Virus record (IMG/VR): IMGVR_UViG_3300022198_001429 | Span: 1-20,354 of that record | Strand: one strand, 5' to 3' | Source: a virus | DNA: 20,354 bases | Part shown: one piece after another, positions 1 through 5,099 of the stretch | How positions within the stretch are numbered: position 1 is the stretch's first letter | Layout: every line of letters begins with the position of its first letter | Translations under genes and position numbers: made by a program | The notes under the pieces: model-generated | Seen by the model: the letters and a program-made list of their open reading frames with translations, nothing else | Database searches by the model: none | Told to the model about the DNA's origin: nothing

Positions 1-1
1 G

Positions 2-67
2 CGAGTTCTGCACGGCATCCACGCGCCTCAGTGGGCGCGCGACCTGATCTTTGCGGTCGCAACATAA
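2..67 (+). CDS. C-terminal end of an upstream gene (partial)
   Basis: An open frame runs in from the window edge and stops at TAA 65-67; the last residues read HAPQWARDLIFAVAT. Support is limited to the open frame, the alphaproteobacterial-type codon use, and the fact that hairpins and a strong terminator follow its stop, as expected at the end of a transcription unit. I do not recognise the family. Only 21 residues are visible, so a chance frame cannot be excluded. Confidence 0.4.
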   Translation, partial: RVLHGIHAPQWARDLIFAVAT

Positions 68-75
68 CCCCACAG

Positions 76-94
76 CCGGGGCCACGCGCCCCGG
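76..94 (+). other. GC-rich hairpin without T-run
   Basis: A perfect 7-bp inverted repeat (CCGGGGC at 76-82, GCCCCGG at 88-94) has a 5-base loop. No T tract follows, so it is not a classical terminator. Its right arm could also pair with CCGGGG at 155-160, which is the left arm of the terminator downstream, so the two hairpins could be mutually exclusive in RNA. Confidence 0.5.
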
Positions 95-153
95 CAACCA
101 ACCCTTCCCGGACGCGGCCTTTCCTCCTCCCTTTCCGCCGCCGCGTCCCACCT

Positions 154-191
154 GCCGGGGAGATGTCCTCCCGCGTCTCCCCGGCTTTTTT
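154..191 (+). terminator. Rho-independent terminator just upstream of the methyltransferase
   Basis: GCCGGGGAGA (154-163) and TCTCCCCGGC (176-185) form a perfect 10-bp GC-rich stem around a 12-base loop, directly followed by six T residues (186-191). This is a textbook intrinsic terminator on the + strand. The ribosome binding site GGAG of the methyltransferase starts only five bases after the T-run (196-199). No room is left for a promoter between terminator and gene, which makes an attenuator or read-through role possible. Confidence 0.85.
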
Positions 192-205
192 ATTTGGAGA
201 TGACT

Positions 206-1066
206 ATGCTCAAGGTGCTTGATCTGTTCAGCGGCATTGGTGGCTTCAGCCTTGGGCTTGAGCGCACTGGCGGCTTTGAGACGGTCGCATTCTGCGAATA
301 TGAACCATTCCCCCGCGCGGTGCTGGCCAAGCATTGGCCGAATGTGCCGTGCTTTCCAGATGTAAGGACACTGAAAGGATCGGACATTGACGGACCAGTT
401 GACGTTATTTGCGGCGGATACCCATGCCAGCCTTTCTCCACTGCCGGGAAGCGCAGAGGCAAGGAAGATGACCGCCATCTCTGGCCAGAATTTAGTCGGC
501 TCGTGGCTGAACTCCGGCCCTCTTGGGTCATTGGAGAAAATGTTGCTGGGCACATCAGCATGGGCCTCGACGACGTGCTATCTGACTTGGAGGGACAAGG
601 TTACGCCTGCCGGACGTTTGTTATTCCAGCTTGCGCCGTCGGGGCGTTCCATCGTCGAGACCGATGCTGGACTGTGGCCCACGCCGCGCAGTTGCAGCGC
701 AATGGCGGCGAACATTACGACAGCGGCCATTCAGAAGGCACCAGAACGGTTCAAGACGTTTCCAAACTTAGAAACCGCAATGGCGATCAAGATGTGGCCG
801 ACGCCGACGGCGCGCGATTTTCGGACAGGCAGCGCGCCAGACAGCCCGCGAATGAAGCGCAAGGCGAGGCAGGGACGGTCGCCCGACCTGAACGACGCTG
901 TGACTTGCGAGGGGCAGCATGGCTCCCTGAACCCGACGTGGGTCGAGTGGCTAATGGGGTTCCCAGAAGGGTGGACCGACTTAAAGCCCTCGGAAATGCC
1001 GTCGTCCCGCAAGTCCCCGAAATGATCGGATACGCAATTCTTGAAGCAGAGAAGGAAAAACCATGA
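206..1066 (+). CDS. dcm-like: C5 cytosine-specific DNA methyltransferase
   Basis: The 286-residue product should transfer a methyl group from S-adenosylmethionine to carbon 5 of cytosine in DNA. Family motifs occur in order: motif I DLFSGIGGFS (6-15), motif IV GYPCQPFS with catalytic Cys74, motif VI ENV (111-113), motif VIII-like HRRDRCW (149-155), and the C-terminal RLKALGNAVVPQ (258-269). The short stretch between motifs VIII and IX (about 160-240) is the target-recognition region and is small for the family. I chose ATG 206 because GGAG (196-199) lies six bases before it; in-frame TTG 194 and ATG 200 are poorer. The last four bases overlap the next start. In phages such enzymes usually protect DNA from host restriction. 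Unusually, a second gene is nested in the +1 frame over most of its length. Confidence 0.95.
   Translation: MLKVLDLFSGIGGFSLGLERTGGFETVAFCEYEPFPRAVLAKHWPNVPCFPDVRTLKGSDIDGPVDVICGGYPCQPFSTAGKRRGKEDDRHLWPEFSRLVAELRPSWVIGENVAGHISMGLDDVLSDLEGQGYACRTFVIPACAVGAFHRRDRCWTVAHAAQLQRNGGEHYDSGHSEGTRTVQDVSKLRNRNGDQDVADADGARFSDRQRARQPANEAQGEAGTVARPERRCDLRGAAWLPEPDVGRVANGVPRRVDRLKALGNAVVPQVPEMIGYAILEAEKEKP
387..1025 (+). CDS. Nested +1-frame gene inside the methyltransferase; methylase-associated protein of unknown function
   Basis: This 212-residue frame lies entirely within the methyltransferase gene, shifted by +1. It starts at TTG 387, with AAAGGA (374-379) seven bases upstream. It reads as a genuine protein: LTLFAADTHASLSPLPGS near the start, a SWLNSGPLGSLEKMLL segment (39-54), CYLTWRDKVTPAGRLLFQLAPS (64-85), two WPTP motifs (97-100 and 137-140), and LNPTWVEWLMGFPEGW (181-196) near the end. 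From memory, phage proteins with the same run of motifs occur next to or overlapping Dcm-type methylases; no function is known to me. Its WPTPTARDF is read from the same bases as the methylase VADADGARF, and its WVEWLMGFPEGW from the bases of VGRVANGVPRRV. It may be a partner of the methylase or simply co-inherited with it. Confidence 0.72.
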   Translation: MTDQLTLFAADTHASLSPLPGSAEARKMTAISGQNLVGSWLNSGPLGSLEKMLLGTSAWASTTCYLTWRDKVTPAGRLLFQLAPSGRSIVETDAGLWPTPRSCSAMAANITTAAIQKAPERFKTFPNLETAMAIKMWPTPTARDFRTGSAPDSPRMKRKARQGRSPDLNDAVTCEGQHGSLNPTWVEWLMGFPEGWTDLKPSEMPSSRKSPK

Positions 1067-1161
1067 CAATCAGAACATTCATCCGCGAACTGATCGCCGC
1101 GCTGGCGCTGTTCACGGTCCTTGGCGGCCTGCCGCTGATCCTGTGGGGGCTGGCGCAGTGA
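1063..1161 (+). CDS. Tiny single-pass membrane protein
   Basis: A 32-residue frame begins at the ATGA that overlaps the methyltransferase stop and ends two bases before the next ATG. It has a short basic N-terminus with Arg4 and Arg8, then a hydrophobic stretch (about residues 10-30, LIAALALFTVLGGLPLILWG) long enough to cross the membrane once. Reasons to call it are its tight coupling to both neighbours and the transmembrane profile. I do not recognise a family; its role could be membrane-related, but nothing in the context shows which. Confidence 0.55.
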   Translation: MTIRTFIRELIAALALFTVLGGLPLILWGLAQ

Positions 1162-1163
1162 CC

Positions 1164-1328
1164 ATGACCAAAGAACAGACACAGCAGTTGATCGACCAGA
1201 AGCTGGCCGCTGTGAACAGCCTGAACCGGCAGTATCCCGGCGTTCGGCCCTCTTGGGTCAGCGGCGAACTGTCGATTTTGTGGGTGCAAATTGACAACCT
1301 GAGAAAGCAACTGGAGGCAACGGAATGA
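1164..1328 (+). CDS. Small hypothetical protein, helical
   Basis: A 54-residue protein starts at ATG 1164, two bases after the previous stop. A longer in-frame extension back to 1041 would run through the membrane-peptide gene and reads as non-protein, so I rejected it. It is rich in Gln, Leu and Lys and ends in an amphipathic helix (VQIDNLRKQLEA) that could form a coiled coil. Its stop overlaps the next start by four bases. No family is recognised. The segment RPSWVSGE resembles RPSWVIGE of the upstream methyltransferase, and 16 bases are identical there. Confidence 0.6.
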   Translation: MTKEQTQQLIDQKLAAVNSLNRQYPGVRPSWVSGELSILWVQIDNLRKQLEATE

Positions 1329-1708
1329 AAATCGACTTTGACAAGATCACCAACGACCGATGGATCAAGGTCGCTCGGGCGTTGGAGGCCAATGGCTACT
1401 GCGCGACCGCAGCGGCCAGCGCCCTTGGGTGGCACAGGCAGCAGATTTACGATGTCGTGCATCGCCTGAAGCGGCACGGCCTGATCCAGAAGGATGTCAT
1501 CGTCAGCGGCTACCTCGGCACGCAGGCCCGCACTGGTGGGCTGCGCCTTGGTAAAATCACAGAGGTGTCGCGCGAATACGATTTGGCCTTCCAGCGGTGG
1601 CTGGTCAAGCAAGTGCCAGAAGAGGCGTCCTTGGCCGACCTGCTGCTGTCCATGGCATACGACGTGTACATGGATGAGGTCGAAGAAAAGGGCCGCAAGG
1701 CCGCATAA
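1325..1708 (+). CDS. Winged-helix/HTH DNA-binding-type protein
   Basis: This 127-residue protein has a helix-turn-helix-like segment near residues 22-52: a helix with CATAAASALGW, a turn, then RQQIYDVVHRLKRHGLI as the recognition helix and wing entry. Such folds normally bind DNA, so an early regulator is plausible. The C-terminal half is acidic and helical (SLADLLLSMAYDVYMDEVEE). GGAGG at 1313-1317 lies seven bases before ATG 1325, and the start overlaps the previous stop as ATGA. The exact family is not recognised. Confidence 0.7.
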   Translation: MKIDFDKITNDRWIKVARALEANGYCATAAASALGWHRQQIYDVVHRLKRHGLIQKDVIVSGYLGTQARTGGLRLGKITEVSREYDLAFQRWLVKQVPEEASLADLLLSMAYDVYMDEVEEKGRKAA

Positions 1709-1719
1709 GGAGAGAGAGC

Positions 1720-2394
1720 ATGAAGACGTTTCAGGACTTGGCGAAGAGGCTGAACGGCGGGACCGACCAGCAGACGCGAATGGCAAAGATGGCCACGACG
1801 CTGGCAGAGCCAAAGAAATGCCGTGGCATCATTACCAACCGCAACAACGACTTGGCGTGGGCGATGGTCGTCGGAGAGGGTCGTCAGGCATTTATTCCGA
1901 CCGGGCTGACGCGAAAGCACAGCCTTCGCGCTGGCGACATTGTGGACATGACGATTGTTGAAAATGACTATGGGCATCGCGACAAGACGCCATACCGCGC
2001 GATCATGCTGGATAAGGTGAAGCCAGAAGTGCAGCCCGCGCCTGCCACAGCGCCAGAGCCTGCACCCGAGCCTATTGCCCCGCGCCTTCCGAGACTAAAG
2101 GGGCTACAGCCGGGTTCCTTCCCGGACCAGATCGGCCCGGAGATGCTGGCGATGATGAAGCCGGAATTCCTGTATCGGGCGCGCGACTTTGCGCATCTTG
2201 TTCCGGAGAACCATTCGAAGAAGCTGACGAATGTGTTGGAGGCGCTGCTGGCCATAGGTCGCGTGCATCGGATTTCGCTGCACTCCTCTCCGGAAAAGAA
2301 GGCGGGTCGTTTGTACTGGTGTTTGGCGGGTCAGGGTTCGCAAATCTTGGCGAAGGTGGTCGAACATAGGACCGGTGGAGGGGGCGATGAGTAA
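1720..2394 (+). CDS. Two-domain hypothetical protein: OB-like N-terminus, winged-helix-like C-terminus
   Basis: The product is 224 residues. Residues about 33-100 (CRGIITNRNNDLAWAM, AFIPTGLTRKHSL, AGDIVDMTIVEND) have the beta-strand pattern of a small OB or cold-shock-like nucleic-acid-binding barrel. A Pro/Ala/Glu linker follows (about 102-125). The C-terminal part (about 150-215, FLYRARDFAHLVPENHSKKL through GRVHRISLHS) resembles a winged helix with a beta hairpin. Both domain calls are by eye. AGGAGA sits just before ATG 1720. It ends GGGGDE-stop, which overlaps the next Met-Ser start, a junction seen again downstream. A role in early gene control or DNA metabolism is a guess. Confidence 0.75.
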   Translation: MKTFQDLAKRLNGGTDQQTRMAKMATTLAEPKKCRGIITNRNNDLAWAMVVGEGRQAFIPTGLTRKHSLRAGDIVDMTIVENDYGHRDKTPYRAIMLDKVKPEVQPAPATAPEPAPEPIAPRLPRLKGLQPGSFPDQIGPEMLAMMKPEFLYRARDFAHLVPENHSKKLTNVLEALLAIGRVHRISLHSSPEKKAGRLYWCLAGQGSQILAKVVEHRTGGGGDE

Positions 2395-2545
2395 GAAGCA
2401 TGCACTGGCCCGGCTGATGAAGCTGGAGGCGTGGCTGGATACCGACGAAGAGGTGCTGGCGAAGATGGACAAAGAGGCGCGGCTGGATCACGAATTCATC
2501 ATCGTGCAAGTGCGGATGGCTATTCAGGAGTTGAGCAATGGCTAA
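2387..2545 (+). CDS. Small hypothetical protein
   Basis: A 52-residue protein starts at ATG 2387, eight bases inside the end of the previous gene, and ends eight bases past the next ATG (2538). It is charged and helical throughout (MKLEAWLDTDEEVLAKMDKE, then LDHEFIIVQVRMAIQELSNG). GGAGGGGG lies immediately before the start. The double overlap, the purine-rich leader and the neighbours' spacing support it despite its size. No family is recognised. Confidence 0.6.
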   Translation: MSKKHALARLMKLEAWLDTDEEVLAKMDKEARLDHEFIIVQVRMAIQELSNG

Positions 2546-2738
2546 GTGGAACCTGACCCTGTGCGACATGCACCGTGTCGAGGCCAAGCATCTGCGGGAC
2601 AGGCTGCGAATTGCGATGGCGGCGCTGGATGTCGTCATCAAGTTTGGCCATGCGGCTGGCGATGATTTCGAACAGACTGTCACCGACATGACGGTGGCGG
2701 CAGAGCGGGCATTACAGAGGATTGAAGGCGATGAGTGA
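2538..2738 (+). CDS. Small hypothetical protein
   Basis: A 66-residue protein starts at ATG 2538; CAGGAG lies upstream, inside the preceding gene. It is mostly alpha-helical with no clear motif (RVEAKHLRDRLRIAMAALDV, then TVAAERALQRIEGDE). The C-terminal Glu-Gly-Asp-Glu-stop is encoded by a sequence that also supplies the ribosome binding site and start of the next gene, and that is repeated 175 bases downstream. Function unknown. Confidence 0.65.
   Translation: MAKWNLTLCDMHRVEAKHLRDRLRIAMAALDVVIKFGHAAGDDFEQTVTDMTVAAERALQRIEGDE
2714..2738 (+). repeat. Gene-junction repeat, copy 1
   Basis: This 25-base stretch differs from 2888-2913 by one inserted base and one substitution; the last 15 bases (GAAGGCGATGAGTGA) are identical. 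It encodes the end of one gene (IEGDE-stop) and the ribosome binding site plus Met-Ser start of the next. Confidence 0.8.
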
Positions 2739-2913
2739 TTACGATCTTGACCCAGACCTGCCCGCGCAGCTTGAAGCGGTGGCCCACATGGCCGCCGTTT
2801 CTGGCCTGCACATTGATGACCTGCGCGTGATGCCCGCAGCGGGTGTCGCCGACATCATCTATGAGGCGCTGTTCGAAATCAAACGACACAGAGGGATCGA
2901 AGGCGATGAGTGA
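2731..2913 (+). CDS. Small acidic hypothetical protein
   Basis: A 60-residue acidic protein begins at ATG 2731, with GAAGG (2724-2728) as the likely ribosome binding site. An upstream TTG at 2722 is a poorer start. Residues 1-20 are acidic (SDYDLDPDLPAQ); the rest is helical (MAAVSGLHIDDLRVMPAAGV, IIYEALFEIKR). It overlaps the previous stop by eight bases and shares the IEGDE C-terminus with the preceding gene. No family is recognised. Confidence 0.65.
   Translation: MSDYDLDPDLPAQLEAVAHMAAVSGLHIDDLRVMPAAGVADIIYEALFEIKRHRGIEGDE
2888..2913 (+). repeat. Gene-junction repeat, copy 2
   Basis: This is the second copy of the junction sequence at 2714-2738, again encoding RGIEGDE-stop in one frame and Met-Ser of the next gene in another. 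Related but shorter junctions with GATGAGT occur at 2386-2392, 3152-3158 and 3919-3925. Confidence 0.8.
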
Positions 2914-3160
2914 GATTGCAAGGATCGGCCCCGCTGATGACGGGGTTCAGCGGTTTTACCGCCTGCATGCGCGGCGGTCATCTGACTTTGCCGTTGCCGA
3001 GCATGACTTTTGCTGCCGCACATTGGGCGGCGCGGTTGCAGAGAACCAAGCCAGAAAGCATGCAGAGTGGTTGATGAAAACCAAGCCTGCATACGATCAG
3101 GTCCGTATCACCCTGCACGTTGTCCATCCAATCATGGAGAGGGGGTTTGAAGATGAGTGA
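2906..3160 (+). CDS. Hypothetical protein
   Basis: An 84-residue protein starts at ATG 2906, inside the junction repeat. It has mixed alpha/beta character, with Cys-Cys at 36-37 (HDFCCRTLGG) and a terminal beta-like stretch YDQVRITLHVVHP before MERGFEDE. It ends FEDE-stop, overlapping the next start by eight bases. It looks like a small phage-type early protein; function unknown. Confidence 0.65.
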   Translation: MSEIARIGPADDGVQRFYRLHARRSSDFAVAEHDFCCRTLGGAVAENQARKHAEWLMKTKPAYDQVRITLHVVHPIMERGFEDE

Positions 3161-3479
3161 CGATCTGGTGAAGCGGGCAAGGCACAACGCTCTGGCTGAC
3201 ATGCCGCACTTTGCAAGCGTCGAACTGATTGAAGCGCTAGCCGACCGCATCGAGGAACTTGAGGCCAAGCTGGATTGGGTTATCACGGAACGGGACGAGA
3301 CATTTGCTTTGATGCTGGACCGTGCACAAACAGCGGAGGCCAAGCTATCTAAGAGCGAAGCTCTCTTGGCGAAGGCGGTGGAGTTTGCAGAAATCGTTGA
3401 ACGGTGTGGACATGGGGCGTTGTGGGATTTAGCCCGCACCACCCTCGCAGAACTGAAAGGAGAGGCCGATGCAACCTGA
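3153..3479 (+). CDS. Coiled-coil hypothetical phage protein
   Basis: A 108-residue protein starts at ATG 3153, with a purine-rich GGAGAGGGGG upstream. Heptad-type sequence (ELIEALADRIEELEAKLDWV, then AEAKLSKSEALLAKAVEFAE) predicts a long coiled coil. The C-terminus TTLAELKGE is encoded by a 30-base sequence repeated exactly at the end of the next gene. Proteins of this helical, Glu/Lys/Ala type are common in accessory blocks of alphaproteobacterial phages, with no known function (from memory). Confidence 0.7.
   Translation: MSDDLVKRARHNALADMPHFASVELIEALADRIEELEAKLDWVITERDETFALMLDRAQTAEAKLSKSEALLAKAVEFAEIVERCGHGALWDLARTTLAELKGEADAT
3435..3464 (+). repeat. 30-base direct repeat at gene end, copy 1
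   Basis: These 30 bases, ending AACTGAAAGGAGAG, are identical to 3886-3915. In both places they encode RTTLAELKGE at the C-terminus of a gene and include the AAGGAG ribosome binding site of the following gene. Confidence 0.9.
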
Positions 3480-3927
3480 CTGGGAAAACTTCGCTAAGGC
3501 TGTGCTGACAGACTGGCCGACTGGTGATCTGGACGGCTCTGTTCTGTTCGACTTGTCGCTGCAATACGGCATGATCCAAGAGGTGCCGGGTGGATATAAC
3601 TCTGACCACCACATTGACGCCGATTGCATCTGCCCCGAAGAAGGCGACCCTTGGTATGAATACACCTTCCGAGGCAAAGCTGGGCCTGGGCTGTATTCCA
3701 TTTCTGACATGACCAAGCGCATCCAAGAATTGCATGACGAGAACGCACGGCTTCGTGATGCCGTTTACATTGATGACTTGACTGTAACCTTGCAGGGGAA
3801 AGACAGAGCCGTTGCGATTGCAGGAATGGAGCGGGCTTTAGACTTAATCAATGCAGACCTAACGCAAGAAGCAAAAGTGGCTCTGCGCACCACCCTCGCA
3901 GAACTGAAAGGAGAGAAGGATGAGTAA
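3469..3927 (+). CDS. Hypothetical phage protein with acidic globular N-terminus and coiled-coil tail
   Basis: The product is 152 residues. AAGGAG within the 30-base repeat precedes ATG 3469, and the start overlaps the previous stop by 11 bases. Residues 1-75 look globular (LTDWPTGDLDGSVLFDLSLQ, YGMIQEVPGGY, CICPEEGDPWYEYTF). Residues 80-105 are coiled coil (MTKRIQELHDENARLRDAV), and the end is TTLAELKGEKDE. I recall similar N-terminal domains in phages of alphaproteobacteria, with no function assigned. The layout suggests that a globular head has been joined to a C-terminal end shared with the previous gene. Confidence 0.75.
   Translation: MQPDWENFAKAVLTDWPTGDLDGSVLFDLSLQYGMIQEVPGGYNSDHHIDADCICPEEGDPWYEYTFRGKAGPGLYSISDMTKRIQELHDENARLRDAVYIDDLTVTLQGKDRAVAIAGMERALDLINADLTQEAKVALRTTLAELKGEKDE
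3886..3915 (+). repeat. 30-base direct repeat at gene end, copy 2
   Basis: Exact second copy of 3435-3464, 451 bases downstream, in the same reading phase (RTTLAELKGE) and again carrying AAGGAG for the following gene. Confidence 0.9.
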
Positions 3928-4198
3928 CTGTCCCTCCTGTCGTGAACCACTGGACTACCCCTCTGGGGACGGATGCGCTGCTATGACGAAACACAAACCC
4001 AATCGCGGCGTCAACGAAGCGCTGCGCCGGGCGGGATACAAATGTCTGCCCGACTGGTGGGTCACGGAAGCAGAGTTTGACGTGATCTATCGGATCGCGC
4101 ACAATCATGAGGAACATATTAATGAGATCAGAGCATTTTATCGCAACCGGGACCGCGACGATGCCACATCATCAGTACCTGACGGGAAGCCAGATTGA
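3920..4198 (+). CDS. Hypothetical protein with N-terminal CxxC
   Basis: A 92-residue protein starts at ATG 3920, just after AAGGAGAG. It begins MSNCPSCREPLDYPSGDGC, with a CPSC pair and another Cys at 19 that could be half of a small zinc site; no matching second pair is obvious. Later residues (NEALRRAGYKCLPDWWVTEA, FDVIYRIAHNHEEHINEIRA) are helical. No family is recognised. It overlaps the following gene by 38 bases. Confidence 0.6.
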   Translation: MSNCPSCREPLDYPSGDGCAAMTKHKPNRGVNEALRRAGYKCLPDWWVTEAEFDVIYRIAHNHEEHINEIRAFYRNRDRDDATSSVPDGKPD

Positions 4199-4367
4199 TG
4201 TCATTGCGAAGCTGATGCCGCGCATCCAATACTTACAAGATCGCGGCCTGACCACACGTCAGATTATCGACACTTTGGTGATTGGAGAGGGCTGGTCTCA
4301 CGGGGCTGTGATCGACACGCTGGATCGGATCAAGCGGATGCGCCCCAATCGAAACAGCGCCACTTGA
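4161..4367 (+). CDS. Small HTH-like hypothetical protein, last + strand gene of the early block
   Basis: A 68-residue protein from ATG 4161; an in-frame extension back to 4107 is less likely because it reads poorly. Residues 9-60 (SQIDVIAKLMPRIQYLQDRG, LTTRQIIDTLVIGEGW, GAVIDTLDRIKRM) fit three to four helices in a helix-turn-helix-like order, with a basic end. DNA binding is possible but not shown. Its 3' end overlaps the 3' end of the convergent - strand gene by 38 bases. Confidence 0.55.
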   Translation: MPHHQYLTGSQIDVIAKLMPRIQYLQDRGLTTRQIIDTLVIGEGWSHGAVIDTLDRIKRMRPNRNSAT

Positions 4368-4521
4368 CCACGAATGTGCCGCGTGGCAGCGCCGGGGCCA
4401 GCCTGTTATTAACATAGTCTTCAGTAGCTGTTTCGCATTGTTCAAGCGTTTTGAACACCGGAGCCGGTGGGGTCTGACATTCGCCACTCATGGCGCATAT
4501 GAGGATCAGAGGCGAGAACAT
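4330..4521 (-). CDS. Small secreted-type protein
   Basis: A 63-residue protein. The N-terminus MFSPLILICAMSGEC is a short hydrophobic segment without a clear positive charge, then a region with several Cys residues (LEQCETATEDYVNN, VVKWRCFDWGASA). It resembles the small exported peptides found in many phages of Gram-negative bacteria, function unknown. ATG 4521 is preceded by GGGGGT with very short spacing; TTG 4557 or GTG 4554 are alternatives. It is the last gene of the leftward series and meets the early block tail to tail. Confidence 0.55.
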   Translation of the reverse strand: MFSPLILICAMSGECQTPPAPVFKTLEQCETATEDYVNNRLAPALPRGTFVVKWRCFDWGASA

Positions 4522-4534
4522 ACCCCCAATGGTA

Positions 4535-4921
4535 TCACGGTTTTGGCGTTCCACCAAATGTTTCGACCAGCCGGGCTATGTCGGCGGCTTGGTTGTCAGG
4601 TGTAAACCGCGCCGGTCCGTAGCCGATTTCACCCGACGCATTGAGTTCGCCGGTCATGCGCAGCCGCATAAGACCAAGGTCCAGCGCAACGAAGGCGTAA
4701 ATATCAGCGTTTCGATTATCTACATAAAATCGATACAGGTTTCGCCCTTTTGTCTTTTGGGACGACGCCTTAACCTCCATTCGGACCAGCGCGCCGTCGA
4801 TGTTCAGGATGAGGTCAAAATCGCCATCGACCCTGTAGGCTTCAATCCCCGCCGTTTCGAGAATGTGGGCTGCAAGGTATTCCCCGGCGCGCCCGATGCT
4901 TGTCTGTTCAGATCGGCCCAT
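4535..4921 (-). CDS. PD-(D/E)XK-type nuclease, resolvase-like
   Basis: A 128-residue protein from ATG 4921. It shows the layout of small PD-(D/E)XK nucleases: an N-terminal helix with GRAGEYLAAHIL (Glu14), FDLIL with Asp36, RMEVKAS with Glu49 and Lys51, and a following beta strand and helix (YRFYVDN, ADIYAFVAL). The residues sit where Holliday-junction resolvases and related phage endonucleases place their metal-binding site. It probably cuts branched or damaged DNA, or assists recombination or packaging; sequence alone cannot choose. TTG 4960 would extend it, but the extension looks non-protein. It overlaps the upstream gene by 14 bases. Confidence 0.7.
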   Translation of the reverse strand: MGRSEQTSIGRAGEYLAAHILETAGIEAYRVDGDFDLILNIDGALVRMEVKASSQKTKGRNLYRFYVDNRNADIYAFVALDLGLMRLRMTGELNASGEIGYGPARFTPDNQAADIARLVETFGGTPKP

Positions 4922-5084
4922 TGTATCGCTGCCAGCTATTTCGGCAGTGCTGCTTGCCAAAGATGTAGACCAGCGGGGCGGCCCGGCCTTCCAGATGCTT
5001 TTCCCACGCGGCGGCGCACCAACTGCAATCGCGGCCTGTGACGGCCCGGTGCGTCAGACGGGAAAGGTCCAATATCCAGCGCAC
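4908..5084 (-). CDS. 58-residue Cys/Trp-containing hypothetical protein with GTG start
   Basis: Reading the - strand from GTG 5084 gives 58 residues: RWILDLSRLTHRAVTGRDCS, then WCAAAWEKHLEGRAAPLVYI, ending CRNSWQRYNGPI. It has four Trp and three Cys, a compact protein-like composition, and its end overlaps the nuclease start by 14 bases. AAGG lies nine bases before the GTG. A competing frame over the same bases (4936-5181) is Arg/Pro-rich and looks like an antisense shadow. Family unknown; the call rests on composition and overlap. Confidence 0.5.
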   Translation of the reverse strand: MRWILDLSRLTHRAVTGRDCSWCAAAWEKHLEGRAAPLVYIFGKQHCRNSWQRYNGPI

Positions 5085-5099
5085 ACCCCTGCACCTTCA

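Noticed and set aside
76-94. Hairpin 76-94 as a second terminator
   Set aside because: The stem is good but no T-run follows; it is kept only as a hairpin.
190-561. Antisense 123-residue frame opposite the methyltransferase
   Set aside because: It is the mirror of a GC-rich gene with clear motifs, its composition is not protein-like, and it has no ribosome binding site.
1041-1162. N-terminal extension of the 54-residue protein back to 1041
   Set aside because: The added residues are an Arg/Pro/Ala-rich shadow of the membrane peptide gene; ATG 1164 fits the gene spacing.
4490-5041. 183-residue + strand frame
   Set aside because: It is antisense to the nuclease and the small Cys/Trp protein, and reads as an Arg/Cys-rich shadow.
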